Positions 15,441 to 24,719 are shown, counted from the stretch's first letter. The stretch: 32,626 nt of DNA from an uncultured Bacteroidales bacterium (GCA_905233625.1 CAJOFJ010000026.1:1-32626), one strand, 5' to 3'. The notes: generated by a model from the letters alone, not told the origin. Numbers and translations: made by a program.

Positions 15441-16310
15441 ATGAAAAAACTGCTCACCGTCATATTGTTTTTCGCCGTGGGGCAGGTGTTCTCGCAGTCT
15501 CCCGAGTGGCAACAGTGTTTTTCGTTGCAAGCTGGCGCTTCTCGGGCATTCAACAAAGCCGATTATCCCATTGCCGCTAATAAGTATGCCCAGATGGATT
15601 CTGTCTATGGGCGGATTGTGGATTACGCTGATATGAGGAAGTATTGTATTGCATCGGTAATGTGTGGTGATACTGAAAGGGTAAAAAACACCGCATTGAG
15701 ACTCACCCAATACAAATGTTTTGACATTACGTTTTTCGAGAATCCTATTTTTGATGCGTATAAAACGGAATCCTGGTGGCCCTTGTGTGATTCCCTGTCT
15801 CAGCTATATGGATACAAGGACCAGAAGTATATTGATACCTTAAGAAAATTGCAATTAAGGGATTCTATTGTCAGGTATCATTTCATTCATGGGGAAACAA
15901 AAGAGATCAGGGACTCATTCAGGTTGTTGATGCGGACAATGGATTCTGTCAACACGGTGATACTGACCAACTTGATTAAGGAGTACGGACTTCCAACTTG
16001 GAGCAATGTGGGTTACGAGGGTTTTCATTCCGCATATATCCTGATTATGCACATAGATTCTGATTTGCAGGACAGCCTGATTAACGAGTTTATGCCGTTA
16101 ATGGAGCAAGGTGATATTCCGAGAAATAAAATGGCCTATTTCATTGACCGGAGTCTTGTCCGAAAGAAAGAGCCACAAAGATATGGTTGCCAAGGGTGGA
16201 GAGGAGGTTTTCAGCCGATAGAAGATATTGAGCACCTGAACGACAGGCGCGAATCGATGTGGTTATGGCCGACGGATATCAGCAAGATCAAAATTGTCGA
16301 GTATGATTAA
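15441..16310 (+). CDS. Exported DUF6624 family protein (paralog 4)
   Basis: A 289-residue protein with a signal peptide at residues 1-18 (…GQVFS-Q). The N-terminal half is TPR-like and helical (about 30-130). The C-terminal half is the best DUF6624 match in the cluster: LMEQGDIPRNKMAYFIDRSL, then EPQRYGCQGWRGGFQPIED and the closing HLNDRRESMWL. The R-Y-G-C/T-Q and N-x-x-R-R positions are the conserved core of the family, whose function is unknown. It has its own promoter and is followed by repeat-rich non-coding DNA. Confidence 0.85.
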   Translation: MKKLLTVILFFAVGQVFSQSPEWQQCFSLQAGASRAFNKADYPIAANKYAQMDSVYGRIVDYADMRKYCIASVMCGDTERVKNTALRLTQYKCFDITFFENPIFDAYKTESWWPLCDSLSQLYGYKDQKYIDTLRKLQLRDSIVRYHFIHGETKEIRDSFRLLMRTMDSVNTVILTNLIKEYGLPTWSNVGYEGFHSAYILIMHIDSDLQDSLINEFMPLMEQGDIPRNKMAYFIDRSLVRKKEPQRYGCQGWRGGFQPIEDIEHLNDRRESMWLWPTDISKIKIVEYD

Positions 16311-16367
16311 TCATTTATTCTCGATAGGATGGATTAGCGTTGTGAATGGACAGCCTCAAAGTGATTC

Positions 16368-16412
16368 CACTACCCCGCCCTTCGGGCACCCCTTCTTCAA
16401 GAAGGGGAATTT
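16368..16412 (+). repeat. Double-hairpin dispersed repeat, copy 2
   Basis: Same sequence as 69-112: CACTACCCCGCCCTTCGGGC, then a CCCCTTCTT/AAGAAGGGG stem and TTTT. It is 58 bp after the paralog 4 stop, where it could also weakly terminate transcription. Confidence 0.75.
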
Positions 16413-16495
16413 TGCTCCTCCTCACTTATTCTACCAATTCCTGCTGACTGCCTCGTTACCCTGACGTTGCATGCGGGAGCAAGGCCGATATGCGG

Positions 16496-16522
16496 TACGG
16501 ACGCGATAAATCGCGTCCCTAC
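16496..16522. repeat. GTAGGGACGCGAT palindrome, copy 1
   Basis: GGACGCGAT-AA-ATCGCGTCC (16499-16518) is a perfect 9-bp stem flanked by TAC…CTAC. Its reverse complement matches the element at 24794-24820 at all but about four of 27 positions. Such palindromes are strewn through intergenic DNA of many Bacteroidota. Confidence 0.7.
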
Positions 16523-16721
16523 AGGATATAAGAGGTAACTATCATGCCCTGATGCTGCGTGCGAGGGCCACGCCGACATGCGGTGCGGATGCGGTGTGAA
16601 TGTACGGCCTCCTATAGCTGCGTGCAAAAGCGCGACAGCGTCCAGTTTACTTTTGCCGCAGCTGTTGGAGGGCGGACAGAGCGGGCAGCATTCATGTCGG
16701 CAAAAAAGCCACTTTTCTTTG

Positions 16722-16753
16722 CCTCTTTCTTTTGTGGCGGCAAAAGAAAGAGG
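16722..16753. repeat. 13-bp perfect hairpin CCTCTTTCTTTTG/CAAAAGAAAGAGG
   Basis: Perfect 13-bp inverted repeat around a TGGCGG loop. No T-run follows directly, so it is not a standard terminator. Palindromes built on CTTTCTTTTG…CAAAAGAAAG occur widely in bacterial intergenic regions. Confidence 0.65.
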
Positions 16754-16825
16754 AATAAAAAAGAAAATTCATGCGGCAGGCGCGGAAAAAAGGACTCCGT
16801 CGGCGTGTATTTCAAGAATTTTGTG

Positions 16826-16833
16826 TAACTTTG
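16826..16833 (+). promoter_or_regulatory. -7 box TAACTTTG for the glycosyltransferase operon
   Basis: Exact TAnnTTTG match 23 nt upstream of ATG 16856. Confidence 0.55.
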
Positions 16834-16855
16834 CAGTTTTATTATACTGAAAATT

Positions 16856-17815
16856 ATGCAAAAACCCCTATACTCCATCATTGTGTCGGTTTATAATGAA
16901 GAAACGGTTTTGCCGCTTTTTCATCAGGAAATATCCGCTGTGCTCGACAGCATGAGCGAAACCACCGACTTTGAGTTGCTATTCGTCAATGACGGCAGCA
17001 GCGACAACAGTCGCCAGGTGCTGCACCAACTAATGGAGAAAGACCCCCGTGTGCGCGTCATCCACTTCTCCCGCAACTTCGGCCATGAGGCGGCCATGCT
17101 CGCCGGACTTGACCACTGCCGGGGAGAAGCCGCCGTATGCATGGACAGTGACCTGCAACATCCCCCTACTTTGCTGCCTCAAATGTTTGGGCTGTACCAG
17201 CAGGGCAAGGACATAATTACCATGGTGCGCACTGAACGCGCCGACGGAGGCCAGTCCAAGAACATCAGCTCGCGTATGTTTTACCGTCTCATCAACAAAA
17301 TATCCGACGCGCAACTGCAACCAGGAGCTTCCGACTTTTTCCTGCTGTCTCAGCGAGTAATCAATGTGCTGCGCAACGACTATCGCGAGCGCACCCGCTT
17401 CCTGCGCGGCATTATCCAGACCATCGGATTCGTGAAAGACTCACTGACCTACGAAGCCCCACCACGCGCAGCTGGGGAAAGCAAATACTCCCTGTGGAAG
17501 CTGATGAAATTGTCATTCTCGGCCATCGCTTCCTTCTCCAAAACCCCGCTTAAAATCGGCATATATTCCGGACTGATATTCGTCATGCTGAGCATAATCC
17601 TCATCATCTATTCCATTGTGATGTGGATTGTGAACACCCCCGTATCAGGATATACCACCCTGATTATCTTCCTTTGTGCCTTCGCCGGCATCCAGCTCTT
17701 CGTCACCGGTGCCATCGGCTATTACATCGGCTTTATTTTTGATGAAGCAAAACATCGTCCCCTCTATATCGTCCAAAGTATTGAACAAAACACCACTGAT
17801 GACATCAATGCATAA
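16856..17815 (+). CDS. Polyprenyl-phosphate glycosyltransferase, GT2 (GtrB/DPM-like)
   Basis: A 319-residue inner-membrane enzyme with a cytoplasmic GT-A catalytic domain (about 1-230) and two C-terminal transmembrane helices (about 235-265 and 272-298). The GT2 start PLYSIIVSVYNEE, the VNDGSSD nucleotide-binding segment and the MDSDLQHPP metal-binding DxD region are intact. The HFSRNFGHEAAM and FLRGI segments are typical of the DPM1/GtrB/ArnC branch, which loads a sugar from NDP onto undecaprenyl phosphate. The lipid-linked sugar is normally used by a GT-C enzyme on the periplasmic side. The next gene, overlapping by 17 bp, looks like such a partner. The sugar is unknown. Confidence 0.9.
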   Translation: MQKPLYSIIVSVYNEETVLPLFHQEISAVLDSMSETTDFELLFVNDGSSDNSRQVLHQLMEKDPRVRVIHFSRNFGHEAAMLAGLDHCRGEAAVCMDSDLQHPPTLLPQMFGLYQQGKDIITMVRTERADGGQSKNISSRMFYRLINKISDAQLQPGASDFFLLSQRVINVLRNDYRERTRFLRGIIQTIGFVKDSLTYEAPPRAAGESKYSLWKLMKLSFSAIASFSKTPLKIGIYSGLIFVMLSIILIIYSIVMWIVNTPVSGYTTLIIFLCAFAGIQLFVTGAIGYYIGFIFDEAKHRPLYIVQSIEQNTTDDINA

Positions 17816-20108
17816 TATCGTCACAAATAATTCAAAAGCAGCAAGATATATTGGCGCTGGACTGACTATAGTGGCCACATTGGTGGTAATTCGACTTTTC
17901 TTCGGAGCCGGACTACTCTCCAACGCCCATCACAGTTTTTTCTCGCTGTGGTCTGAAGACTTGATCAAAGACGTTTATACGACCACCTATCACACCAAAT
18001 ATGACAGCAGTTATACCCATTGCACCGCAATGGCCTATCCCTACGGTGAACAATACACCTATACCGGTTTGCAGATTTTGGTTTCTGCCCCCCTGCAATT
18101 ACTAGAGAAAATGGGAGTGAAAGATGCTTGGAAAGCATGTCTCCCCCTCATTAATTTTTACATTATCATCTCCATCTTCCTATGCGCCTTATTTCTCTAT
18201 TTGTTACTTAATGAGCTGAAAATACCACCCATACCCTCGCTTTTGGGCGCTATCGGCATCACTTTTTTGATGCCTCAGATACAACGTATGGGAGGACATC
18301 TCACCCTGAGCTACCTTTGCGTTATCCCTATGGCGTTGTACTTCATTGCGAAACTGCACAACACTCACCACTGGAAATGGTCCGTTTTTTATGGCATTTT
18401 ACTTATAATAAGTTCATTATCACATCCTTATTACCTGGCATTTTTATCAGATATTTCCATAGTTTATATGGTATATCTACTCTTTACCCACAAAAAAAAC
18501 CAGTGGACTATTCCACAAATAGGATGGAATTTCTGTCTGCAGTTCATCCTGCCTGTCATGGTCTTTTTTGGACTGACATCCATAGGCAACATTGCCCTTG
18601 ACCGTACAGCCATCCCCAATGGCATGCACCAGTACCGGGGCCGTGTAGAAGGTCTTGTTTTCCCTTTTCATAGAGTTTATTTTGACAAAGAATTCGGTAA
18701 ACTTACAGGAATTCATCCCACATGTTGGGAAACATGCTGCTACATTGGAATTATCGCGGACATTAGTCTGGCCGTATGGTTTGTCCGTATTATCATCGAT
18801 CTGTTCCATCGCCGTATTACCAGTCTGTTTCGTCCCACCGATAGTCCGTTGCTCAACATTTTCCTATGGGCCTCCATTCTGCTGTATCTCGCCTCATCTC
18901 TGGTGGCCAATATTATCACACAGAATCCCATACTCTTCGACTATATATCAGCATTTGCACAGCTCCGGGCACTGGGACGTCTGCTTTGGCTTCCCTTTGT
19001 AAGTCTGAACCTGCTGGCAGTCTATTGGGTATGGCAATGGATATCCAAAATGGACAAAAAGTGGTGTCAGATAGCCGTCTTTTCATTGGTCTGTCTGGCG
19101 TATGGCTATGAAGTATATACACATTCCAAGCTATCCATCTATCCCCAGGCCTATCCCCAATGGACCGATTACGACAATAAAACTCCTGAAAACCAATGGG
19201 TAGCACAAATCAATCCATCTGATTATCAAGCCATTCTGCCGCTTCCTATTTTCCACATAGGCTCTTAACACATCTACATTGGCTGTCAAGAAAACATGCT
19301 ACAACAATATACTTACGTCTCTTTGAAAACGGGCTTGCCCATCATCTGCTATTGCAGCTCACGAAGTCCTATCATACAGTCATACAACAGTGTGGAATTT
19401 GCCTTGTTTCCGTGGAAAGAGTACAATATTCTTCAGGACTTGCCAAACGATCGTCCTCTACTCATCGTATCAGCCCCCAATCAGGACCGCATGAATCCGA
19501 ATGAGAAAAGAATTATCGACTATGCCGATTTTCTATGGTCCAATGATAATTTCTCTTTGTACCGCATCAGCATTCCTCAGCTGCGACAATTATGCCATGA
19601 TTATCAAAAAGACCGGGAACAATTGTATCTTGCCACAATGGAAAACAACACCACAGCATACTATTTTCAACCATGGGATACCCTTGACGGTGGCATGCTC
19701 ACCACCTCTTGCGACCAATACATTGATCTGTACAATGCCCCGCTTGACACCGCAATAGGCAAAAATATCACAATTTCCTTCTGGGTTCATGGTTACACCA
19801 ATGATTTGATCAGCAGAATTATCATGAAAGCGGATGCCGTTTTAGATGACGAAAACCATCAAAATCTGACATGGAATCCCATTTCAGATCACCTTGTCGC
19901 CCTTAACGGGAAAGATGCCTTTTTCGCCTTTTCACTAAGCGTTCCTGACCATACCACCCGTTTATGCATTACCGCTGGCAACCCTGACCTTCCCCCACGA
20001 CAAGCTTGTTACGACAACCTGCTTATTTCTCCATTAGGAGAACATGTCGCTTTGAAAATCTCTCAAAAACAAGATACGATAAAGCTGCTTGACAACCTTC
20101 CGTTATAG
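17799..20108 (+). pseudogene. GT-C-like polytopic membrane protein split by an in-frame TAA
   Basis: One reading frame of 770 codons from ATG 17799 (or 17808) to TAG 20106, interrupted by TAA at 19266-19268 and otherwise open. The first 489 residues have about ten transmembrane helices and a large first periplasmic loop, the layout of GT-C polyprenyl-sugar-dependent transferases (DUF6311-like). The rest is the soluble domain: IYIGCQENMLQQYTYVSLKT to the end. The break falls in PLPIFHIGS-stop-HIYIG; a GAA to TAA change would explain it. The start overlaps the glycosyltransferase gene, implying coupling. The upper part alone may be stable, and a restart at ATG 19296 could make the lower part, but the natural enzyme is probably lost in this strain. 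Confidence 0.75.
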
Positions 20109-20175
20109 TTTTTCTATTCAAAAGAAAAAAGCATATAGAAAAGCTCCCTGAAAAATATTATAGGCAAATTTTCAC

Positions 20176-20183
20176 TATCTTTG
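20176..20183 (+). promoter_or_regulatory. -7 box TATCTTTG for meaB
   Basis: Exact TAnnTTTG match 24 nt upstream of ATG 20207. Confidence 0.55.
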
Positions 20184-20206
20184 CATTTTATTTTCGAAAT
20201 ATCTCT

Positions 20207-21274
20207 ATGGAAGACTTCAAATCAGCACTATCCGTTCAAGAAGGCATTGAGCAACCCGCACAAGTCAATCCCTACTTCAAGCGCAAAAAAGCCTCGCGCC
20301 GAGCCTTGGAAGTGGAAGATTATGTAAAGGGCATTCTAGCCCATGACCGTGTGATTCTAAGTCAGGCCATCACTTTAGTGGAAAGTACTAATCCGGAGCA
20401 CTTCGACAAAGCGCAGGCCGTGATTGAGCAGTGCCTGCCCTACTCCGGCAACTCCATCAGAGTGGGTATTACGGGAGTTCCCGGCGTCGGCAAAAGTACC
20501 TTTATCGAGAGTTTCGGGCAATATTTGACCGGCATGGGTCACAAAGTGGCGGTTTTGGCCATCGACCCCAGCAGCGAGCGCTCCAAGGGCAGCATTCTGG
20601 GTGACAAAACGCGCATGGAGCACCTTTCCGCCGACCCCAACGCCTTCATCCGCCCCACCCCGTCGGGACTGACCCTGGGCGGAGTGGCCCGCAAAACTCG
20701 CGAGACCACCATCCTCTGCGAGGCCGGAGGCTTCGACGTGATCCTCATCGAGACTGTCGGCGTGGGCCAGTCCGAAACCATCGTCAAGTCCATGGTCGAT
20801 TTCTTCCTGCTGCTGATGCTGGCCGGTGCCGGAGACGAACTGCAAGGCATCAAGCGTGGTATCATGGAAATGGCTGACGCATTGGTCATTAACAAAGCCG
20901 ACGGCGACAACCTGAGCCAGGCCACCGCCGCCAAAGCCCAATACAGCTCTGCCCTCAAACTATTCCCGCCCAACGACAACCAATGGGTACCCCTCGTGGA
21001 TACCTGTTCCGCCCTCAACGGAAAAGGCATCGAAAAAGTATGGGAAATGATCTGCCAGTTCACCGACCTCACCAAAGGTAACGGATGGTTTTTCAAACAA
21101 CGCGATCAGCAACTCATCAAAACATTTTATGACTGGGTGGATTTTAGCATCAAAAACAATTTTTATTCCGACAATACGATAAAAAACAAGATTTCAGAAC
21201 TCACCGACATGATAAAAGAAAAGAAAATCTCACCATATCAAGCTGGCTACCAATTAATTAAACTCAAAGACTAA
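20207..21274 (+). CDS. meaB: Methylmalonyl-CoA mutase-associated GTPase MeaB (ArgK family)
   Basis: A 355-residue cytoplasmic P-loop GTPase that protects and reloads the B12-dependent methylmalonyl-CoA mutase, used in propionate/succinate interconversion. G1 is GVPGVGKS (residues 90-97), followed by the family sequence [20 protein letters not shown]. The VGVGQSET switch segment and the NKADGDN base-recognition loop are present. Its length matches the family. Mutase genes are not in the window. It has a clear promoter, and no terminator separates it convincingly from the lipoprotein genes, though those have their own -7 box. Confidence 0.95.
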   Translation: MEDFKSALSVQEGIEQPAQVNPYFKRKKASRRALEVEDYVKGILAHDRVILSQAITLVESTNPEHFDKAQAVIEQCLPYSGNSIRVGITGVPGVGKSTFIESFGQYLTGMGHKVAVLAIDPSSERSKGSILGDKTRMEHLSADPNAFIRPTPSGLTLGGVARKTRETTILCEAGGFDVILIETVGVGQSETIVKSMVDFFLLLMLAGAGDELQGIKRGIMEMADALVINKADGDNLSQATAAKAQYSSALKLFPPNDNQWVPLVDTCSALNGKGIEKVWEMICQFTDLTKGNGWFFKQRDQQLIKTFYDWVDFSIKNNFYSDNTIKNKISELTDMIKEKKISPYQAGYQLIKLKD

Positions 21275-21311
21275 TTTTTAATCTTCGAGCTGTTTTTTCC
21301 GATTTTTTTCT

Positions 21312-21319
21312 TATCTTTG
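21312..21319 (+). promoter_or_regulatory. -7 box TATCTTTG for the Cys-rich lipoprotein array
   Basis: Exact TAnnTTTG match 20 nt before the first ATG at 21340. No further box is seen before the second or third gene, which supports a single transcript. Confidence 0.55.
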
Positions 21320-21339
21320 TCGTTCAAAATTGATAAACT

Positions 21340-21570
21340 ATGAAAAAAGTTTTATTAGCTCTTGGTTTTGTACTCTTGGTGTGTGGAAGTTTTATCTCTT
21401 GTGAAAGAAACTGCTATTGCGATTTCTACAGAGTTGAAACAGGTAAAGTTATTGAGAACCTTAATGTTGGCCCCACCACTGCCAAAGCATGCAAGGATTT
21501 GCAAGGAGTTAGAGAGGTTCAGATTTATACCGGCACTTTCCACGATTCCGTAGTTTGCCACAGAAAATAA
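21340..21570 (+). CDS. Small Cys-rich lipoprotein 1
   Basis: A 76-residue lipoprotein with a signal peptide ending FIS-C (Cys21 lipidated). The mature part shows the C-x3-C-x-C start (C21, C25, C27) and two further cysteines at 51 and 73. The four non-lipidated cysteines could form two disulfides in the periplasm. It is first of three tandem genes with the same pattern, with 13 nt to the next. No known family recognised. Confidence 0.8.
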   Translation: MKKVLLALGFVLLVCGSFISCERNCYCDFYRVETGKVIENLNVGPTTAKACKDLQGVREVQIYTGTFHDSVVCHRK

Positions 21571-21583
21571 TTCGTAAGCAACA

Positions 21584-21808
21584 ATGAAAAACATACTGAA
21601 AATCGTCGGTCTTATTGCTATCATTGCCGTAGGTGCATCTTCCTGCAACAAGAAATGCACGTGTACGACCACGGGTATTCCGGAATATGAGGGGACCATC
21701 TCATACGAGCAACCCAAAAGCAAAAACGCCTGCAAAGCATACGAAACCAGTCAGAATGAGGCCTTAAACGCCATCGGCGGTCAAGTGGCTTGTGTTTACG
21801 AAAAATAA
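21584..21808 (+). CDS. Small Cys-rich lipoprotein 2
   Basis: A 74-residue lipoprotein (lipobox ASSC, Cys21) with the same Cys plan as its neighbours: C21, C25, C27, then C50 and C70. The mature region is otherwise dissimilar, with a Thr-rich CTCTTTG turn and a Lys/Asn-rich middle. It is followed by the third member after 9 nt. It is probably a duplicate that diverged everywhere except at its cysteines. Confidence 0.8.
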   Translation: MKNILKIVGLIAIIAVGASSCNKKCTCTTTGIPEYEGTISYEQPKSKNACKAYETSQNEALNAIGGQVACVYEK

Positions 21809-21817
21809 TATACTCAA

Positions 21818-22027
21818 ATGAAAAAGATTATCGCTTTGTTTTTTGCCCTTGCATTGGTTGCCGGCATGTCTTCCTGCTCCAAAATGTGCAAATGTACACT
21901 ACTCAAAAACGGTGCGGTCGTTGAAAAAGCCAAAGAGTTTGAACGGGAATTAGATAAAGCTTACAAAGATTGCTCAGCTATGAGCGACTTTGACGAAGAG
22001 TCACAAACAGGTATCCAATGCAAATAG
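21818..22027 (+). CDS. Small Cys-rich lipoprotein 3
   Basis: A 69-residue lipoprotein (lipobox MSSC, Cys20) with C20, C24, C26, C52 and C68, and a highly charged helical middle (EKAKEFERELDKAYKD). It ends 4 bp before the convergent polA stop, leaving no room for a terminator between them. Function is unknown. Confidence 0.8.
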   Translation: MKKIIALFFALALVAGMSSCSKMCKCTLLKNGAVVEKAKEFERELDKAYKDCSAMSDFDEESQTGIQCK

Positions 22028-22031
22028 TAGG

Positions 22032-24719
22032 CTAATGGGCTTCATACCAGCTCTTGCCTTCATTGATATCCACATCTAACGGTACAGACAGTTCCAGCGC
22101 AGTGCTCATCAGTTCTTGTACCGTTCTTTTTATTTTCTCAACTTCCGTTTTCCGTACCTCAAATACCAATTCGTCGTGCACCTGCAAGACCATGCGGCAG
22201 TCCAACTTCTGTTCCTTAATAGCCTTGGCAATACGCACCATCGCAATTTTAATCAGATCCGCCGCAGTACCCTGTATGGGCGCATTGATGGCGTTGCGTT
22301 CCGCCGCCTTGCGCAAAATGGCATTAGGCGAGGTGATGTCCTTGATATAACGACGCCTACCCAACAAGGTCTCCACATACCCGTTTTGACGGGCAAACTC
22401 CATGGTTTCAGATAGATACTGACTGATTTTCGGGAAACCTGCAAAATAGTCGGTAATGAGTTCTCTGGCCTCTTTCTGCGGAATATGCAGTCGCTCGGCC
22501 AGACCAAAGGCGGAAATGCCGTACAGAATACCGAAGTTAACCGTCTTGGCATTGCGACGCATCGTGCTCGTCACCTCCTCCTCCGCCACATGATACACAT
22601 GAGCCGCCATCGAAGAGTGGATGTCCTTGTGCTGCCGAAATGTGTCAATCATGCGCTCATCACCGCAAACATGAGCCACAATGCGCAACTCTATCTGCGA
22701 ATAGTCCGCCGCCATGATGACATAGTCGTCACTCGGAGCCACAAAAGCCTTGCGAATGTCACGTCCACGCTCCGTTCTGATAGGGATATTTTGCAGATTG
22801 GGGTTCACTGAACTCAACCGTCCTGTAGAGGTAACTGTCTGGTTGAAAGTGGTATGAATACGTCCTGTTTTGGGATTGATCAGCTGGGGCAATGCGTCAA
22901 TATAGGTGGATTTCAGCTTGGTAAGCGAACGCCATTCCAGAATCAACGGCACAATGGGATGCTTGTTCACCAGCTTGTTCAGCACCTCCTCGCCAGTCTG
23001 GTATTGCTTGGTTTTTGTCAGTTTGGCATTCTCGATAATCCTGAGCTTCTCGAACAAAATCTCCCCCATCTGCTTGGGCGAGCCGATATTGAACTGCTGA
23101 CCCGCCAAGGCATAGATATGCTCCTCCAAATCCGCGATGTCCTTGGCCAAGGTCTGTGAGTTCTCTCGCAGCACCTCCGTGTCCAGCTTCACACCTGTAT
23201 ATTCCATATCCGCCAACACCGCCGCCAAGGGCATCTCCACCTCATTGAACAAGGAGATCAAATTATTCTGCTCCAACTCCTTCTTGAAAATGGGGTACAG
23301 TTGAGCATACACTTCAACATGCTCACATACAGCAAGATGCAACTCCTTGGCTTCACCCATCAACTCATAATCCAGATAACTTTCCGCCAGCACTTCTAAT
23401 TTATGCTGATTTTCGGGTTGTATCAGATAATGGGCAATTTGCAAATCAAAGAAAGAAGCCTTCACCTTGAGTTTCAGTCCATGAAAATATTTGAAAGTCT
23501 GCTTTAAGGCATACGACACCACCAAACGTTCTTTTTCGAACACAAACTGAAGCAATTTCTTGAACTCCGGCGCATCCTCCAAAAGATGGTAATACACTGT
23601 TTTGGGATCTGTGGCAAAGGCAAAACCCGCTATTTTCTCATTGACGGTCAGCCAATCAAAAAAGAGGGTTTCCTGATCCGCTTCCGTAGGAATATCGGCT
23701 ATGCTTTTTATTTTAATATACTGATGATCAACAGCTTGATGATTCTTATGCATGGGTATCAGCTCCTCCTCAACCTGAGCTGGTGCCGAGAACAAATCAG
23801 GCTGGGCAGACGGAGTTTCTTTTTTCGTGCTTGTCGGCAGTGACAAGTCCGTGAAAACACGTTTTGCCAAAGCTCGGAACTCCAATTCGTCAAACACCGC
23901 TTTCAGTTTCTGCGGATCGGGACCCGTGTATTTCATCGCCTCGAAATCGCATTCCACAGGAACATCCAAAATAATGGTAGCCAGCATCTTGGAGGTCAAT
24001 GCCTGCTCTTGGTTCTCGATAAGCGCCTGCTTCAGTTTGGGATTTCCTACCTCATCAATATTGGCATAGATATTCTCGATGGAGCCGAACTGGGCGATCA
24101 GTTTCTTCGCTTTCACCTCCCCCACTCCGGGCACACCAGGGATATTGTCGGAGGCATCGCCCCAAAGTCCCAGAATATCAATCAGTTGTTCTGGTTTGCT
24201 GATGCCGTATTTTTCACAAATACCTGCCACATCCACTACCTGTGCAGGCTGACCGAACTTGGCGGGCTTATACATATATATATTGTCGGACACCAACTGA
24301 CCATAGTCCTTATCGGAGGTCATCATATACACCTTAAAACCCTCTATCTCAGCCCTTTTTGCCAATGTGCCGATCACATCGTCCGCCTCATAGCCATCCA
24401 TCATCACCATGGGGATGTTGAAAGCGTCTATCACCTTTTTGATATAAGGTATCGAATTGATGATGTCATCGGGAGTAGCTTCGCGATTGGCCTTATAGGC
24501 GGCGAAATCGGCATGACGCAATGTTGGTGCCCCGGTATCAAAAGCCACGGCTATGTGCGTAGGTTGTTCCTGTCGCAAAACCTCATACAAGGTGTTGGTA
24601 AAGCCCAAAGTGGCGGAGGTGTTCACCCCTTTGGAAGTGATGCGGGGAGATTTCACCATTGCGTAATACGCTCTGTAAATCAGAGCCATAGCGTCGAGGA
24701 GGAAGAGTTTTTTTTGCAT
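22032..24719 (-). CDS. polA: DNA polymerase I with eroded proofreading domain
   Basis: An 895-residue family A polymerase for Okazaki fragment maturation and repair. The 5' nuclease domain (about 1-290) is intact, with DGYEADD, TSDKDYGQL and GDASDNIPGVPGVG. The polymerase domain is complete: motif A DYSQIELR with D672, motif B RRNAKTVNFGILYG, and motif C QVHDELVFEV with H848. The middle 3'-5' exonuclease fold (about 330-500) has lost its metal ligands: FDTE reads FDWL, the NLKYD site reads ALKQT, and YAAED is replaced by LAVCEH. It should therefore make and excise nucleotides but not proofread. The gene is convergent with the lipoproteins and divergent from the Fe-S/FAD fusion. Confidence 0.95.
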   Translation of the reverse strand: MQKKLFLLDAMALIYRAYYAMVKSPRITSKGVNTSATLGFTNTLYEVLRQEQPTHIAVAFDTGAPTLRHADFAAYKANREATPDDIINSIPYIKKVIDAFNIPMVMMDGYEADDVIGTLAKRAEIEGFKVYMMTSDKDYGQLVSDNIYMYKPAKFGQPAQVVDVAGICEKYGISKPEQLIDILGLWGDASDNIPGVPGVGEVKAKKLIAQFGSIENIYANIDEVGNPKLKQALIENQEQALTSKMLATIILDVPVECDFEAMKYTGPDPQKLKAVFDELEFRALAKRVFTDLSLPTSTKKETPSAQPDLFSAPAQVEEELIPMHKNHQAVDHQYIKIKSIADIPTEADQETLFFDWLTVNEKIAGFAFATDPKTVYYHLLEDAPEFKKLLQFVFEKERLVVSYALKQTFKYFHGLKLKVKASFFDLQIAHYLIQPENQHKLEVLAESYLDYELMGEAKELHLAVCEHVEVYAQLYPIFKKELEQNNLISLFNEVEMPLAAVLADMEYTGVKLDTEVLRENSQTLAKDIADLEEHIYALAGQQFNIGSPKQMGEILFEKLRIIENAKLTKTKQYQTGEEVLNKLVNKHPIVPLILEWRSLTKLKSTYIDALPQLINPKTGRIHTTFNQTVTSTGRLSSVNPNLQNIPIRTERGRDIRKAFVAPSDDYVIMAADYSQIELRIVAHVCGDERMIDTFRQHKDIHSSMAAHVYHVAEEEVTSTMRRNAKTVNFGILYGISAFGLAERLHIPQKEARELITDYFAGFPKISQYLSETMEFARQNGYVETLLGRRRYIKDITSPNAILRKAAERNAINAPIQGTAADLIKIAMVRIAKAIKEQKLDCRMVLQVHDELVFEVRKTEVEKIKRTVQELMSTALELSVPLDVDINEGKSWYEAH

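Larger units (their letters stand above)
16311..16825. other. 515-bp repeat-rich gap without a credible gene
   Basis: Apart from the two repeats listed and the hairpin at 16722-16753, this gap holds GC-rich, low-coding-potential sequence. Short frames of up to about 90 codons exist on both strands, but they cross the hairpins and have Cys- and Arg-rich compositions typical of non-coding repeats. The 3' end contains the promoter of the glycosyltransferase gene. The sequence looks like accumulated intergenic repeats rather than a decayed gene. Confidence 0.55.

Noticed and set aside
16559-16881. Overlapping 89-90 codon frames on both strands
   Set aside because: They lie in repeat-rich DNA, cross a perfect hairpin and the glycosyltransferase promoter, and have Cys/Arg-rich composition without homology-like motifs.
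20108-20206. Possible small RNA or riboswitch before meaB
   Set aside because: The interval is AT-rich with a plain -7 box and a 24-nt leader; no B12 riboswitch features are visible.
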